Of a stretch of 33,550 nucleotides of DNA, positions 16,428 through 23,868 are shown piece after piece. The notes below the pieces were generated by a model. The model saw only the letters and a program-made list of their open reading frames with translations, did no database searches and had not been told where the DNA came from. This stretch comes from an uncultured Flavobacteriales bacterium (lineage in GTDB: Bacteria; Bacteroidota; Bacteroidia; Flavobacteriales_D; Crocinitomicaceae): contig CAJQPA010000027.1 in NCBI GenBank assembly GCA_905480145.1, forward strand, positions 1-33,550, read 5' to 3'. Each line of letters begins with the position of its first letter. The stretch's first letter is position 1. Both the position numbers and the translations under genes were made by a program.

Positions 16428-17887
16428 TTGGCGTACTCGGCAATGAAGGCTTCATAGAACAACTCTGATGCAAATTTTGCGCCTTGGTTACTGAAATGGA
16501 TATGGTCCTTTCCCGCAAGTCCTTTTTCTACCCATGATGGCATAGAGTTGTTTCCTCCCATGCCAGCATAAAGGTTCCAAAATCCACCGCCAGCTTCAAG
16601 AGTGACTCTTTTCATTTCTGCCACGCAATAAGGCAGGTATTCATAAGTATCATAAATCCCTTCATCTAGTTTTGACATGTCACTTGGCCCGATAACAATT
16701 ATCGCCGCATTGGGACTAGAACGTTTTACGGTGTTGATTTGGCTCTTAAACCAATTGGCATAATTTGTTACCCCCGAACTGTCTTTAAAGAAGGGTACTG
16801 AGTTTCCACCAAATTGCATGATGACCATTTTTGTATTGGTCTCTGTATACATGCTTTTCAATGTGGCATTATTTATTCTTCTAAAAACCGTACCGCTAGA
16901 GCCACGCATTGCAATATTTGAAACTTGAACGCCGTAATCTCCTTCTAATGAAAAGGCACAGATATTTGGACTTATTTTTCCTGTGAACTCGTATTTTAAA
17001 GCCCCCGGAGAAGAAGGAAAGCTCAATTTTAACGTATGCTGTTCACCGTCTTGAACCATTTCTTCCTCGTGTATAATTGCCCCATTTTGATAAACCTTAA
17101 CCGTTGTTGGAGTATTACAATTATTGTAATGCATCTTAACAATATTATAATCTCTGGCCCTGGCATAAGCAAATTTTGATGGTCCTATTTCTATCCATCC
17201 TACCTGTTCTACCAAAGAATCCAATGTAAACAAACTATCTAACGTAAACTCTGGTGTGAAACGAGAGGCAGATGCCATCGCTCCATATTTAGAATCAGAA
17301 AGTTTTCCTCCTCCAAAGGCTGTGAATCGCTCAAAGTTCTCGGAGAATGTCTGTTTAAATGTGAATGTGTTATAAACATTAGTAGCTGGCACTAGACCTG
17401 GACCTTTTCCACCAAATTGTAATTGAATTTTCTGTCGGATATAACTCGTCATCCGATCTCCTTCAATTTGCGAGTCACCATAATGCAGAATGGAGACTTT
17501 CTCTTTTTTAGAAGAAACACCTTGAAGAATTCTAAAGAATCGAAACAAGTTATCTTTTCCATTCTCCGCGAACTGCAATTCAGTAGATGAGTCTTCAGAA
17601 ACTTCACCTCCTTTTGGTGCACCATTGGTTCCGGTAGTATTGTTTTGGTGTTGTATTAAAGAATCAATGTCAACAGCCACCATTGTTGTGTCTACATCAC
17701 TTATGATATCAGTAATGTCAGTGTTTTCTTGTTCTTTGGGATTAAAGTAATCTTCTTGAGAAAGAAAATTTACTTTCGTCCAACCCAAATCAATTCCGTC
17801 TTGGGGTATGAAATAGACGACTGGAGTGAGCAGAAGTAATACGCCTAACACGTATATAGCAACAATATGCGGTTTAATTTCTTTCAA
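16406..17887 (-). CDS. Membrane-anchored SGNH/GDSL-hydrolase-like protein
   Basis: A 493-residue protein, first gene of the acetylation cassette. A transmembrane anchor spans about 8-27, then a low-complexity linker of about 100 residues rich in D, T and N. The SGNH domain runs from 130: block I HYGDSQIEGD (S139), block II around SNIAMRGSSG (323-332), block III FGGNS (359-363), and block V DHIHFSNQGA (461-470) with D461 and H464. All catalytic positions are intact. A carbohydrate-binding-like beta insertion lies between blocks I and II (about 225-320). The start codon is TTG at 17887; I see no in-frame ATG close upstream, and a -7 box sits 5 bases away. Two SGNH proteins with one MBOAT suggest separate carrier and transfer or esterase steps. 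Confidence 0.82.
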   Translation of the reverse strand: MKEIKPHIVAIYVLGVLLLLTPVVYFIPQDGIDLGWTKVNFLSQEDYFNPKEQENTDITDIISDVDTTMVAVDIDSLIQHQNNTTGTNGAPKGGEVSEDSSTELQFAENGKDNLFRFFRILQGVSSKKEKVSILHYGDSQIEGDRMTSYIRQKIQLQFGGKGPGLVPATNVYNTFTFKQTFSENFERFTAFGGGKLSDSKYGAMASASRFTPEFTLDSLFTLDSLVEQVGWIEIGPSKFAYARARDYNIVKMHYNNCNTPTTVKVYQNGAIIHEEEMVQDGEQHTLKLSFPSSPGALKYEFTGKISPNICAFSLEGDYGVQVSNIAMRGSSGTVFRRINNATLKSMYTETNTKMVIMQFGGNSVPFFKDSSGVTNYANWFKSQINTVKRSSPNAAIIVIGPSDMSKLDEGIYDTYEYLPYCVAEMKRVTLEAGGGFWNLYAGMGGNNSMPSWVEKGLAGKDHIHFSNQGAKFASELFYEAFIAEYAKWKKSQE

Positions 17888-17892
17888 GTATG

Positions 17893-17900
17893 TAAAAATA
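17893..17900 (-). promoter_or_regulatory. Probable -7 box of the acetylation cassette
   Basis: On the minus strand this reads TATTTTTA, one base from TAnnTTTG. It ends 5 bases before the TTG start at 17887. No -33 TTG is visible at the right distance. Confidence 0.4.
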
Positions 17901-17957
17901 AAGAGTCTATGGATATAATGAACGAAAATGAGAAGTATTTATTAAGAATGAAATGTT

Positions 17958-18026
17958 GTTCAATTTGCTTGAACCATAATCATTAAGATTTTAACGTTCA
18001 TAAGTAATCTCTAGGCTTAATTACTT
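17958..18026. repeat. Two inverted repeats in a divergent intergenic region
   Basis: GTTCAA (17958-17963) and TTGAAC (17969-17974) form a perfect dyad with a 5-base centre. AAGTAAT (18002-18008) and ATTACTT (18020-18026) form a second dyad with an 11-base centre. Both lie in the 167-base gap between the acetylation cassette and the secreted YD-like gene. They are candidate operators but could be chance in AT-rich DNA. Confidence 0.35.
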
Positions 18027-18042
18027 TAGGACTCATTTTTGT

Positions 18043-18050
18043 TTTCTTTG
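18043..18050 (+). promoter_or_regulatory. Probable -7 box of the secreted YD-like gene
   Basis: TTTCTTTG matches TAnnTTTG except at the second base. It ends 4 bases before the GTG start at 18055 and so supports that start codon and a leaderless transcript. Confidence 0.4.
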
Positions 18051-18054
18051 CAAT

Positions 18055-18936
18055 GTGAAATTATTTATTCTCTTTATAACGATTGGTTTTTTTAGCTTCG
18101 GGCAAGTTCTCGATAACCAAAATGGTGATGCATTTACCGATAAACCATTCTTTAATCAAAAATTTATTTTTGAAAACCAGATTAAAAAATTATCGGGTTA
18201 CTACGTGTATAAGAAGAAAGGTGAATCGATGAAGGCCACTAAATATAAGTATGTATATAACTTCAACAATTTAGGTGATTTAACATCAACGTTTGAAACT
18301 TGTCCTGATGACGGCACTAAAGACACAATTTGGAATATTTACGAATACAATACTCACAATAATTTAGCTGTTCATAAAAAAACAGATCAGGATGGGTTTA
18401 CTTCTGTTTATTATGAATATGATTCATTGGATAGAGTTGTTTCAGAAGAGTTTAAGCGAGAAATATTCTCAGAAGAGGATTCTTCGATACGTTTCTTAAC
18501 TTTTAATAAAGAAGAATTAAAGTACTTCGACTTTGATGGTCAAACAAAAAGAACAAGATTTAATAATTACAGTCTTCCTTATTTGGATGAATTTTGGAAT
18601 TATAATGATTTAGGCTACTTAGTGGAAAGAACGGAGCGAGTTAAAATGACTTCTGACATTTATTCATACCACTATTCATACAATGAAAAAGGAAAACTTG
18701 CTTCATTGGCTAAATCATCAAATAGACAAGATGAATTGATTGAAGAGTTAAAGTTTAAATATGACGAGTTGGGTAACTTAATCGAAAAGCATATCTATAA
18801 GAATGGTGTTTTTACAACCGATATTCAAATTGTCTATAATAGCAAGAGTAAATTAGTATCATCAATTATTACGAGACAAGTCAGCACAGGTTTTTTGATG
18901 ATTCTTCGATTCAATGAGTTCGAATTTTTTAATTGA
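18055..18936 (+). CDS. Secreted YD-repeat-like protein, function unknown
   Basis: A 293-residue exported protein. Residues 1-16 form a signal peptide (KLFILFITIGFFSFG). The rest has weak tandem units of the RHS/YD type: YxYxxNNLGDLT (about 64-74), YEYNTHNNLA (92-101), YEYDSLDRVVSE (116-127), WNYNDLGYLVE (about 182-192), YSYNEKGKLASL (about 206-217) and FKYDELGNLIEK (about 238-249). YD repeats form beta-shell walls in RHS and teneurin proteins, but this copy is too short for a toxin-enclosing shell and lacks an RHS core end. Start is GTG, since the ATG two bases earlier is followed at once by a stop. Residues 23-33 (NGDAFTDKPFF) match a motif in the VWA protein at 271. No T9SS tail. Confidence 0.7.
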   Translation: MKLFILFITIGFFSFGQVLDNQNGDAFTDKPFFNQKFIFENQIKKLSGYYVYKKKGESMKATKYKYVYNFNNLGDLTSTFETCPDDGTKDTIWNIYEYNTHNNLAVHKKTDQDGFTSVYYEYDSLDRVVSEEFKREIFSEEDSSIRFLTFNKEELKYFDFDGQTKRTRFNNYSLPYLDEFWNYNDLGYLVERTERVKMTSDIYSYHYSYNEKGKLASLAKSSNRQDELIEELKFKYDELGNLIEKHIYKNGVFTTDIQIVYNSKSKLVSSIITRQVSTGFLMILRFNEFEFFN

Positions 18937-19930
18937 TTCGTCCTTTTACGCAATAAGCAATCGTGTCTTCTAAAGTTTTGAATTGATAGTTCAATGCTTC
19001 ACACACTTTCGTGTTGTCGTATTCATGGTGACTGAATAAACTTTGAACAGTTTCTGTTGTAATGCTTGGTTTTTTTCGAGTGAATATTGCACCAAGGGCA
19101 GCTAGTTTTTGAGCGAAATTAACCACGTATCGCTTTACAGGGATGGTTGGAGGCTTCACGTTCAGCTCAGAAGAAATGGCTTCCATCAATGTTTTGAACG
19201 ATTGATTATGCCCAATACACAAATAACGTTCTGATGAAATATCAGATTCCATTAATTTGATCATTATTTCAGAAACATCTCGTGCGTCGACAATAGCATT
19301 AGAGCCTGGAGGATAAAATTTCACTCCGTTTCGCAATGTTCTGAAGATGGTTAATGAGCTGTCATTCCAATTGCCTGACCCTAAAATTACGCATGGATTT
19401 ACCATTACAGCATTCAAGCCTTCTTCAATCCCTCGCCATACTTCTTTTTCTGCGGAATATTTTGAAACACTATAAGCAGAAGTTGTTGGCGTGTTTTCCC
19501 ATTTGGTGTTTTCATCTGTAACTTTCTTTGAATCTTGGCCAATTGCTGCAGTCGAGCTAACGTAGCAAAGTTTATCTACTTTTTCAGACAAGCAAACGTT
19601 GACTATATTCGCAGTTCCTTCTCTATTGATTTTTAAAAGCCGTTGAAATTCTTTTGGATGAAATTTGACTAGAGCCGCACAGTGATAAACTTTTGAATAA
19701 CCTTTCATTGATTCTATTAAAAAGGAAATGTCAAGAATGTCTCCTTTAACCCAATCTATTTTACTGAAATGTGATTCCCATTTTTCATCGTAACGAAATT
19801 GAAAAAGCTTTTTGACCTGTTCTTTTTTCCAATCAGAGCGATAAACAGCGCGAATGGAATTTTCTGACTTAGTCAAATCAATCAATAAGTGACTTCCTAA
19901 AAGTCCTGTCCCACCCGTTACATATATCAT
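18929..19930 (-). CDS. NAD-dependent epimerase/dehydratase (extended SDR)
   Basis: A 333-residue extended short-chain dehydrogenase/reductase. The Rossmann dinucleotide motif is TGGTGLLGSH (5-14). The catalytic residues are in YVSSTAAIG (Ser/Thr) and YSVSKYSAEKEVW (Tyr-x-x-x-Lys, about residues 152-156). Relatives include dihydroflavonol-reductase-like, cholesterol dehydrogenase-like and sugar-nucleotide epimerases; the sequence does not decide among them. GSNAIVDARDVSE is the usual late motif of the DFR-like branch, so a ketone or aldehyde reductase is slightly favoured. It stands alone between convergent genes; its stop overlaps that of the YD-like gene by 8 bases. A -7 box sits 4 bases upstream of the ATG. 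Confidence 0.88.
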   Translation of the reverse strand: MIYVTGGTGLLGSHLLIDLTKSENSIRAVYRSDWKKEQVKKLFQFRYDEKWESHFSKIDWVKGDILDISFLIESMKGYSKVYHCAALVKFHPKEFQRLLKINREGTANIVNVCLSEKVDKLCYVSSTAAIGQDSKKVTDENTKWENTPTTSAYSVSKYSAEKEVWRGIEEGLNAVMVNPCVILGSGNWNDSSLTIFRTLRNGVKFYPPGSNAIVDARDVSEIMIKLMESDISSERYLCIGHNQSFKTLMEAISSELNVKPPTIPVKRYVVNFAQKLAALGAIFTRKKPSITTETVQSLFSHHEYDNTKVCEALNYQFKTLEDTIAYCVKGRIN

Positions 19931-19934
19931 AATG

Positions 19935-19942
19935 TAAAGTTA
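19935..19942 (-). promoter_or_regulatory. Probable -7 box of the SDR gene
   Basis: On the minus strand this reads TAACTTTA, one base from TAnnTTTG. It ends 4 bases before the ATG at 19930. No -33 TTG is seen. Confidence 0.4.
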
Positions 19943-20055
19943 AGAAAAGGTCTAAATTAGATGGGGTAGTTGATAAATAATAAGGGTGCAAAAAATATGA
20001 TTATACAATCGTGGGTTACAAATGAGAATTTAGGGTGTTTCGTTTATCATACTTT

Positions 20056-20086
20056 TTGTCAGAACGATTTGCCTTTTGTTACTTTG
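20056..20086 (+). promoter_or_regulatory. Probable promoter of the small lipoprotein gene
   Basis: A TTG in a T-rich tract (20056-20058) and TTACTTTG (20079-20086) are 20 bases apart. The -7 box differs from TAnnTTTG at one base. It ends 6 bases before the ATG at 20093, which supports this start over upstream in-frame starts. Confidence 0.45.
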
Positions 20087-20092
20087 TATCCT

Positions 20093-20344
20093 ATGAAGAA
20101 AAGGTTTTATTTACTGTTAATTTTAGTTGGAGTAGCAAGTACATCTTGTACTTCGGAGTATGAACAAAGATTAGAAGAAGGACGTATTCTTGTTGACCGA
20201 CTTGAAAAGGTTGAGGGGACGAGTGACTATATTTCGGACAATCAATTTGTTTTAGAAGTAAGCCAAATAGTAAATGAAATTAATCTTCTTGCTCAAGTGT
20301 CAGGGAATAAAAAATTATTTCTACAAGAAATATATCAAGATTAA
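20093..20344 (+). CDS. Small lipoprotein, function unknown
   Basis: An 83-residue protein that starts MKKRFYLLLILVGVASTSC: a basic n-region, a hydrophobic core, and Cys19 as the lipidation site (STSC, acceptable for Bacteroidota). The mature part is about 65 residues, polar and helical, with no recognised domain. The frame is open further upstream to 19970, but the earlier part has no signal-peptide character and contains the promoter, so ATG 20093 is chosen. The stop shares TTAA (20341-20344) with the convergent ATL gene. Confidence 0.7.
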   Translation: MKKRFYLLLILVGVASTSCTSEYEQRLEEGRILVDRLEKVEGTSDYISDNQFVLEVSQIVNEINLLAQVSGNKKLFLQEIYQD

Positions 20345-20691
20345 AGTTCCAATTCAACCATTGGGTCCCAAAATATTTTGTCAAAACATTTCACTTGATC
20401 ATTATTCACTGAAACTCCTTCTCTTTGAAGGAGTTTTTGCATTTCATCAGATGATGAGAAGTGGTTTTTACCGGTAAGTACTCCAATTCTATTTACAACG
20501 CGATGCGCTGGAATGTCTGAATAATTATGCGCGGCATTCATGGCCCAACCAACCATACGACTTGACCTTGGACTCCCTAAATACTTTGCAATTGTGCCGT
20601 AGGATGTTACACGTCCTTTTGGAATTAAACGTACGACGTCAAAAACATTTTGAAAAAAATCTTTGTGCTTATCTGGAATAGAAGTTTCCAC
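20341..20691 (-). CDS. Alkyltransferase-like (ATL) protein, MGMT family without active-site Cys
   Basis: A 116-residue DNA-binding domain of O6-alkylguanine-DNA alkyltransferase type. Present are the helix-turn-helix region with VTSYGTIAKYLGSPRSSRMVGWAM (27-50, with Y31 and arginine finger R45) and the downstream IGVLTG. The catalytic motif PCHRV is changed to PAHRV (61-65), so A62 replaces the acceptor cysteine. ATL proteins bind alkylated guanine and pass it to nucleotide excision repair without removing the alkyl group (established for yeast Atl1 and E. coli YbaZ). The start is GTG, 3 bases after the glmS stop, so it is the last gene of the glmS operon. A Cys cannot be restored by another frame. 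Confidence 0.88.
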   Translation of the reverse strand: METSIPDKHKDFFQNVFDVVRLIPKGRVTSYGTIAKYLGSPRSSRMVGWAMNAAHNYSDIPAHRVVNRIGVLTGKNHFSSSDEMQKLLQREGVSVNNDQVKCFDKIFWDPMVELEL

Positions 20692-20694
20692 CTT

Positions 20695-22539
20695 TTATTC
20701 TACAGTAACTGACTTCGCAAGATTTCTAGGCTGATCAACATTACAGTCTCTCATTACAGCGATGTGATAAGACAAAAGTTGAAATGGTATTGTCGCGAGT
20801 AATGGAACTAAGTGCTCATTAACTTCAGGGATTTCAATGACATGATCGGCAATATTGCGAACAACTTTATCTCCTTCAGTAACTATTGCTATAATCTTCC
20901 CCTTTCTCGCGCTAACTTCTTGAATGTTGCTTACAACTTTTTCATAAGAAGGACCTTGTGTTGCAATAACGAATACGGGCATTTCCTCTGTAATCAAAGC
21001 AATTGGGCCATGTTTCATTTCAGCTGCTGGGTAACCTTCAGCATGAATATATGATATCTCTTTTAGTTTCAAGGCACCTTCTAAAGCCACGGGAAAAGAA
21101 TTACCTCTTCCTAAATATAGCGCATTTGATGCATCCTTATACTGTTCAGAAATAAATTTTATTTCATCATTCTTATCAAGAATCTGCTGTACTTTTTGAG
21201 GTATAGCTTCCAATTCTGTAAGCATTACTCTAAACTTAGAATCGCTTATGGTTCCTTTCTTTTTTGCTAAAGATAAAGCCATTAAGCTAAGAACTGTAAC
21301 TTGAGCAGTGAAAGCTTTTGTTGAAGCAACGCCTATTTCAGGTCCGGCATGTGTATACGATCCTGCATCTGTTATACGCGAAATTGAAGAACCAACAACA
21401 TTACAAATCCCAAGAATTGTTGCTCCTTTAGATTTTGCTAGTTCAAGTGCTGCTAATGTATCTGCTGTTTCTCCAGATTGAGAGATGGCAATAACAATAT
21501 CGTTTTCGTTGATGATAGGATTTCTATATCTGAATTCACTAGCGTACTCAACTTCAACATTAATCCGTGCTAAATCTTCAATTAAATATTCTGCAACCAA
21601 AGCAGCATGCCATGATGTTCCACAAGCGATTAGAATTATGCGTTGTGCTTTAATTATTTTATCTTCATAGTCTTTGATTCCGCCGAGAGAAACCCACCCT
21701 TCAGAAGCATTCAGCCTTCCTCGCACACAATCTTTAATAGATCTAGGTTGCTCATGAATTTCTTTTAGCATAAAGTGATCATAACCACCTTTTTCAATTG
21801 CTTCAAGTTTAAGCGCAAGCTTTTGAATATATGGTGTTTTTGCAACGTCATCAAGACTATATAATTTCAGCCCTGCATTACGGTCTAAAATTGCGATTTC
21901 TTCATCTTCTAAATAAACTACTTTCTTGGTATATTCGATAATAGGAGTTGCATCAGAAGCACAATAAAAGTCACCTTCTTTTCCGATACCTATAACTAAA
22001 GGGCTACTTTTTCTAGCGGCCACTAATTGGTCCGGGTTGCTTTTAGACAAAAGGACAATTGCATATGCACCTATTACTTGTTTTAAAGCAAATTTTAAGG
22101 CTTCGGCGGGACTCACGCCTTCGCTGTTTATAATGTCCTCAATAAGAATTGTAAGAACTTCTGTATCGGTATCACTTTTAAATGAGTACCCTTTACTTTT
22201 TAATTCACTTTTAATTGAAGCATAATTTTCAATTATGCCATTGTGTATCAGCGCAATGTCACCATTTGTTGAGGAGTGAGGGTGTGCATTTTCGTCGCTA
22301 GGACGGCCATGAGTGGCCCATCTTGTATGACCAATCCCAGCATTCCCCAGAATATTTTTACCTTCCGTAAATTCTTCAAGATTCGCTACTTTACCTTGTT
22401 TTTTATATAAGTTTAAATCACCGTTATGAAGTAAAGCAACTCCAGCGCTATCATAACCACGGTATTCTAATCTTTTTAATCCTTTGACAATAATAGGGTA
22501 GGCCTCTTTTTGTCCGATATAAGCTACAATTCCACACAT
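20695..22539 (-). CDS. glmS: Glutamine-fructose-6-phosphate aminotransferase (isomerizing)
   Basis: A 614-residue cytoplasmic enzyme making glucosamine-6-phosphate, the first step to UDP-GlcNAc for peptidoglycan and LPS. The start is set by MCGIVAYIG: Cys2 becomes the N-terminal nucleophile after Met removal. The glutaminase domain has GHTRWATHG (about 72-80) and HNGIIENY; two SIS domains bind fructose-6-phosphate (ISQSGETADTL, about 350-360). The end DQPRNLAKSVTVE is the family C-terminus. The frame runs 84 bases further upstream to 22623, but that part overlaps the DUF4270 gene and would bury the catalytic Cys, so it is rejected. No glmS ribozyme-like leader fits: only 22 bases separate it from the previous gene. 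Confidence 0.97.
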   Translation of the reverse strand: MCGIVAYIGQKEAYPIIVKGLKRLEYRGYDSAGVALLHNGDLNLYKKQGKVANLEEFTEGKNILGNAGIGHTRWATHGRPSDENAHPHSSTNGDIALIHNGIIENYASIKSELKSKGYSFKSDTDTEVLTILIEDIINSEGVSPAEALKFALKQVIGAYAIVLLSKSNPDQLVAARKSSPLVIGIGKEGDFYCASDATPIIEYTKKVVYLEDEEIAILDRNAGLKLYSLDDVAKTPYIQKLALKLEAIEKGGYDHFMLKEIHEQPRSIKDCVRGRLNASEGWVSLGGIKDYEDKIIKAQRIILIACGTSWHAALVAEYLIEDLARINVEVEYASEFRYRNPIINENDIVIAISQSGETADTLAALELAKSKGATILGICNVVGSSISRITDAGSYTHAGPEIGVASTKAFTAQVTVLSLMALSLAKKKGTISDSKFRVMLTELEAIPQKVQQILDKNDEIKFISEQYKDASNALYLGRGNSFPVALEGALKLKEISYIHAEGYPAAEMKHGPIALITEEMPVFVIATQGPSYEKVVSNIQEVSARKGKIIAIVTEGDKVVRNIADHVIEIPEVNEHLVPLLATIPFQLLSYHIAVMRDCNVDQPRNLAKSVTVE

Positions 22540-22561
22540 ATCTTTAATTTTTTGTATTGAT

Positions 22562-23866
22562 TTAAAACTCTGAATAAAGAATAGACAATTTAGGCTGCTC
22601 TTTATTCGTTGAATTGGGTCCATTGAAGATAACTCGATCTGCAGTTCTACCCAAATAGAATATTAATCCATTATTGGTTAAATCATTATTTGTGATAGCC
22701 TGAATATAGTTACGGAGATCAAATGTATATCCTTTCGAGAAATTACTATAACTTCCAATCACATTAATGTTAAAAATATCTTCGCTACCTTCTTCTAACC
22801 TTGTCGCTACTGCAATGTTTAAGCTTGGTGCATAAGAAGACCCCGTTTGATAACTTATCGGTAATATTAGACTTGCTTTATGAATAACAGCGTTGGCGGG
22901 AATGTTATTTAGGCCATTGCATTCTATGACTGCTTTTGTTCCGAAACACTGTGCATAAAACTCATTTTGACCAGAAATTGTATCATTTACGACTGTTTCA
23001 ACACTTGTTAAAGATGCGTCAAGATCAACATGATTAAAATCTGCATCACTAGATGTGATGGTAAAGTCAAATTCTTTGGGTACACCGTCTAATTTATAAT
23101 ACATCGTTAATTTTGATTGAGGGTCTGAAAGATTAACATAAAATATACCTCCCGTTCCGCTTGCTTGCGAACCGTTGTTCGTTTTAATTAATAATCCCTT
23201 AAAGTAACTCTGAAAGCTCACGTTGTCAATAAATGCAGATCCGGTAGCTGCTTCATTTAAAAAAGCCACACCAAGATTCGTATCAATTGGAATTCGTATT
23301 TGTGAATTTACAGTGTCATTACCTATTACAGTTATATAACTTGGGTCAAGTTCAATAGCACCCATTCCATTTACAACGAGATCAGTACTTGTGGCTAAAG
23401 ATTTACTTTGGAAAGAATAATAAGTTGAATCGATGTTAAGGTCTTCCCCTAATTCATAAACTTCAATAGTTTGAATACCATTGTCTCCATAAGAGCCCAG
23501 ATATTCTAGACCAAGAACTAATGAATCAATTGTGATAAGACTTGGGTCTCCAAAATCGAATCCAGCGGCTTCCATTCTTATTTGGGTGTAAATCTCGGTG
23601 TTAAAACTTCCGAAAACAGGATCGTTATAAGAACCTATCATTACAGCACTCATGTTATCAGAAATTATCGAATCTTCTATAAAAGAATAGGTTGTTAAAC
23701 TAAAAGTGTCAACTCCTGAAGAACTTAACAATTCATTTTGATCAATAGAATTCAATCCTAAGGAGCTTTCTTTTTTCTTACAAGAGAAAGTTAAAAAAAT
23801 ACTCAGTAAAAAAGTAGCGGAAAGGATTACCCCTTTCCGCTTCATAATGGGTGTGTTATTCATCAT
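22562..23866 (-). CDS. DUF4270 lipoprotein
   Basis: A 434-residue exported lipoprotein. The signal segment is MKRKGVILSATFLLSIFLTFSC (from Met8), with the lipidated Cys followed by KKK, common in Bacteroidota lipoproteins. The rest is a beta-rich DUF4270 body with SVGLNS-like start (SSLGLNSIDQNELL), MIGSYNDPVFG and a late LRNYIQAI. DUF4270 proteins are almost restricted to Bacteroidota, have no proven role, and are often found beside glmS and a short glycogen-synthase gene, as here. ATG 23866 gives an extra seven residues before the signal; ATG 23845 is an alternative. The gap to the GT5-like gene is 2 bases. Confidence 0.88.
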   Translation of the reverse strand: MMNNTPIMKRKGVILSATFLLSIFLTFSCKKKESSLGLNSIDQNELLSSSGVDTFSLTTYSFIEDSIISDNMSAVMIGSYNDPVFGSFNTEIYTQIRMEAAGFDFGDPSLITIDSLVLGLEYLGSYGDNGIQTIEVYELGEDLNIDSTYYSFQSKSLATSTDLVVNGMGAIELDPSYITVIGNDTVNSQIRIPIDTNLGVAFLNEAATGSAFIDNVSFQSYFKGLLIKTNNGSQASGTGGIFYVNLSDPQSKLTMYYKLDGVPKEFDFTITSSDADFNHVDLDASLTSVETVVNDTISGQNEFYAQCFGTKAVIECNGLNNIPANAVIHKASLILPISYQTGSSYAPSLNIAVATRLEEGSEDIFNINVIGSYSNFSKGYTFDLRNYIQAITNNDLTNNGLIFYLGRTADRVIFNGPNSTNKEQPKLSILYSEF

Positions 23867-23868
23867 AT

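Noticed and set aside
18055-18936. RHS/polymorphic toxin gene
   Set aside because: The YD-like repeats are few and weak, the protein is only 293 residues, and there is no RHS core end, toxin tip or immunity gene.
19970-20092. Upstream extension of the small lipoprotein frame
   Set aside because: It has no signal-peptide character and contains the probable promoter; MKKRF...STSC at 20093 is a clear lipoprotein start.
22540-22561. glmS ribozyme
   Set aside because: The gap before glmS is only 22 bases and the upstream sequence is the DUF4270 coding region.
22540-22623. In-frame extension of glmS to an upstream ATG
   Set aside because: It would put 28 residues before the Cys that must be N-terminal, and it overlaps the DUF4270 gene.
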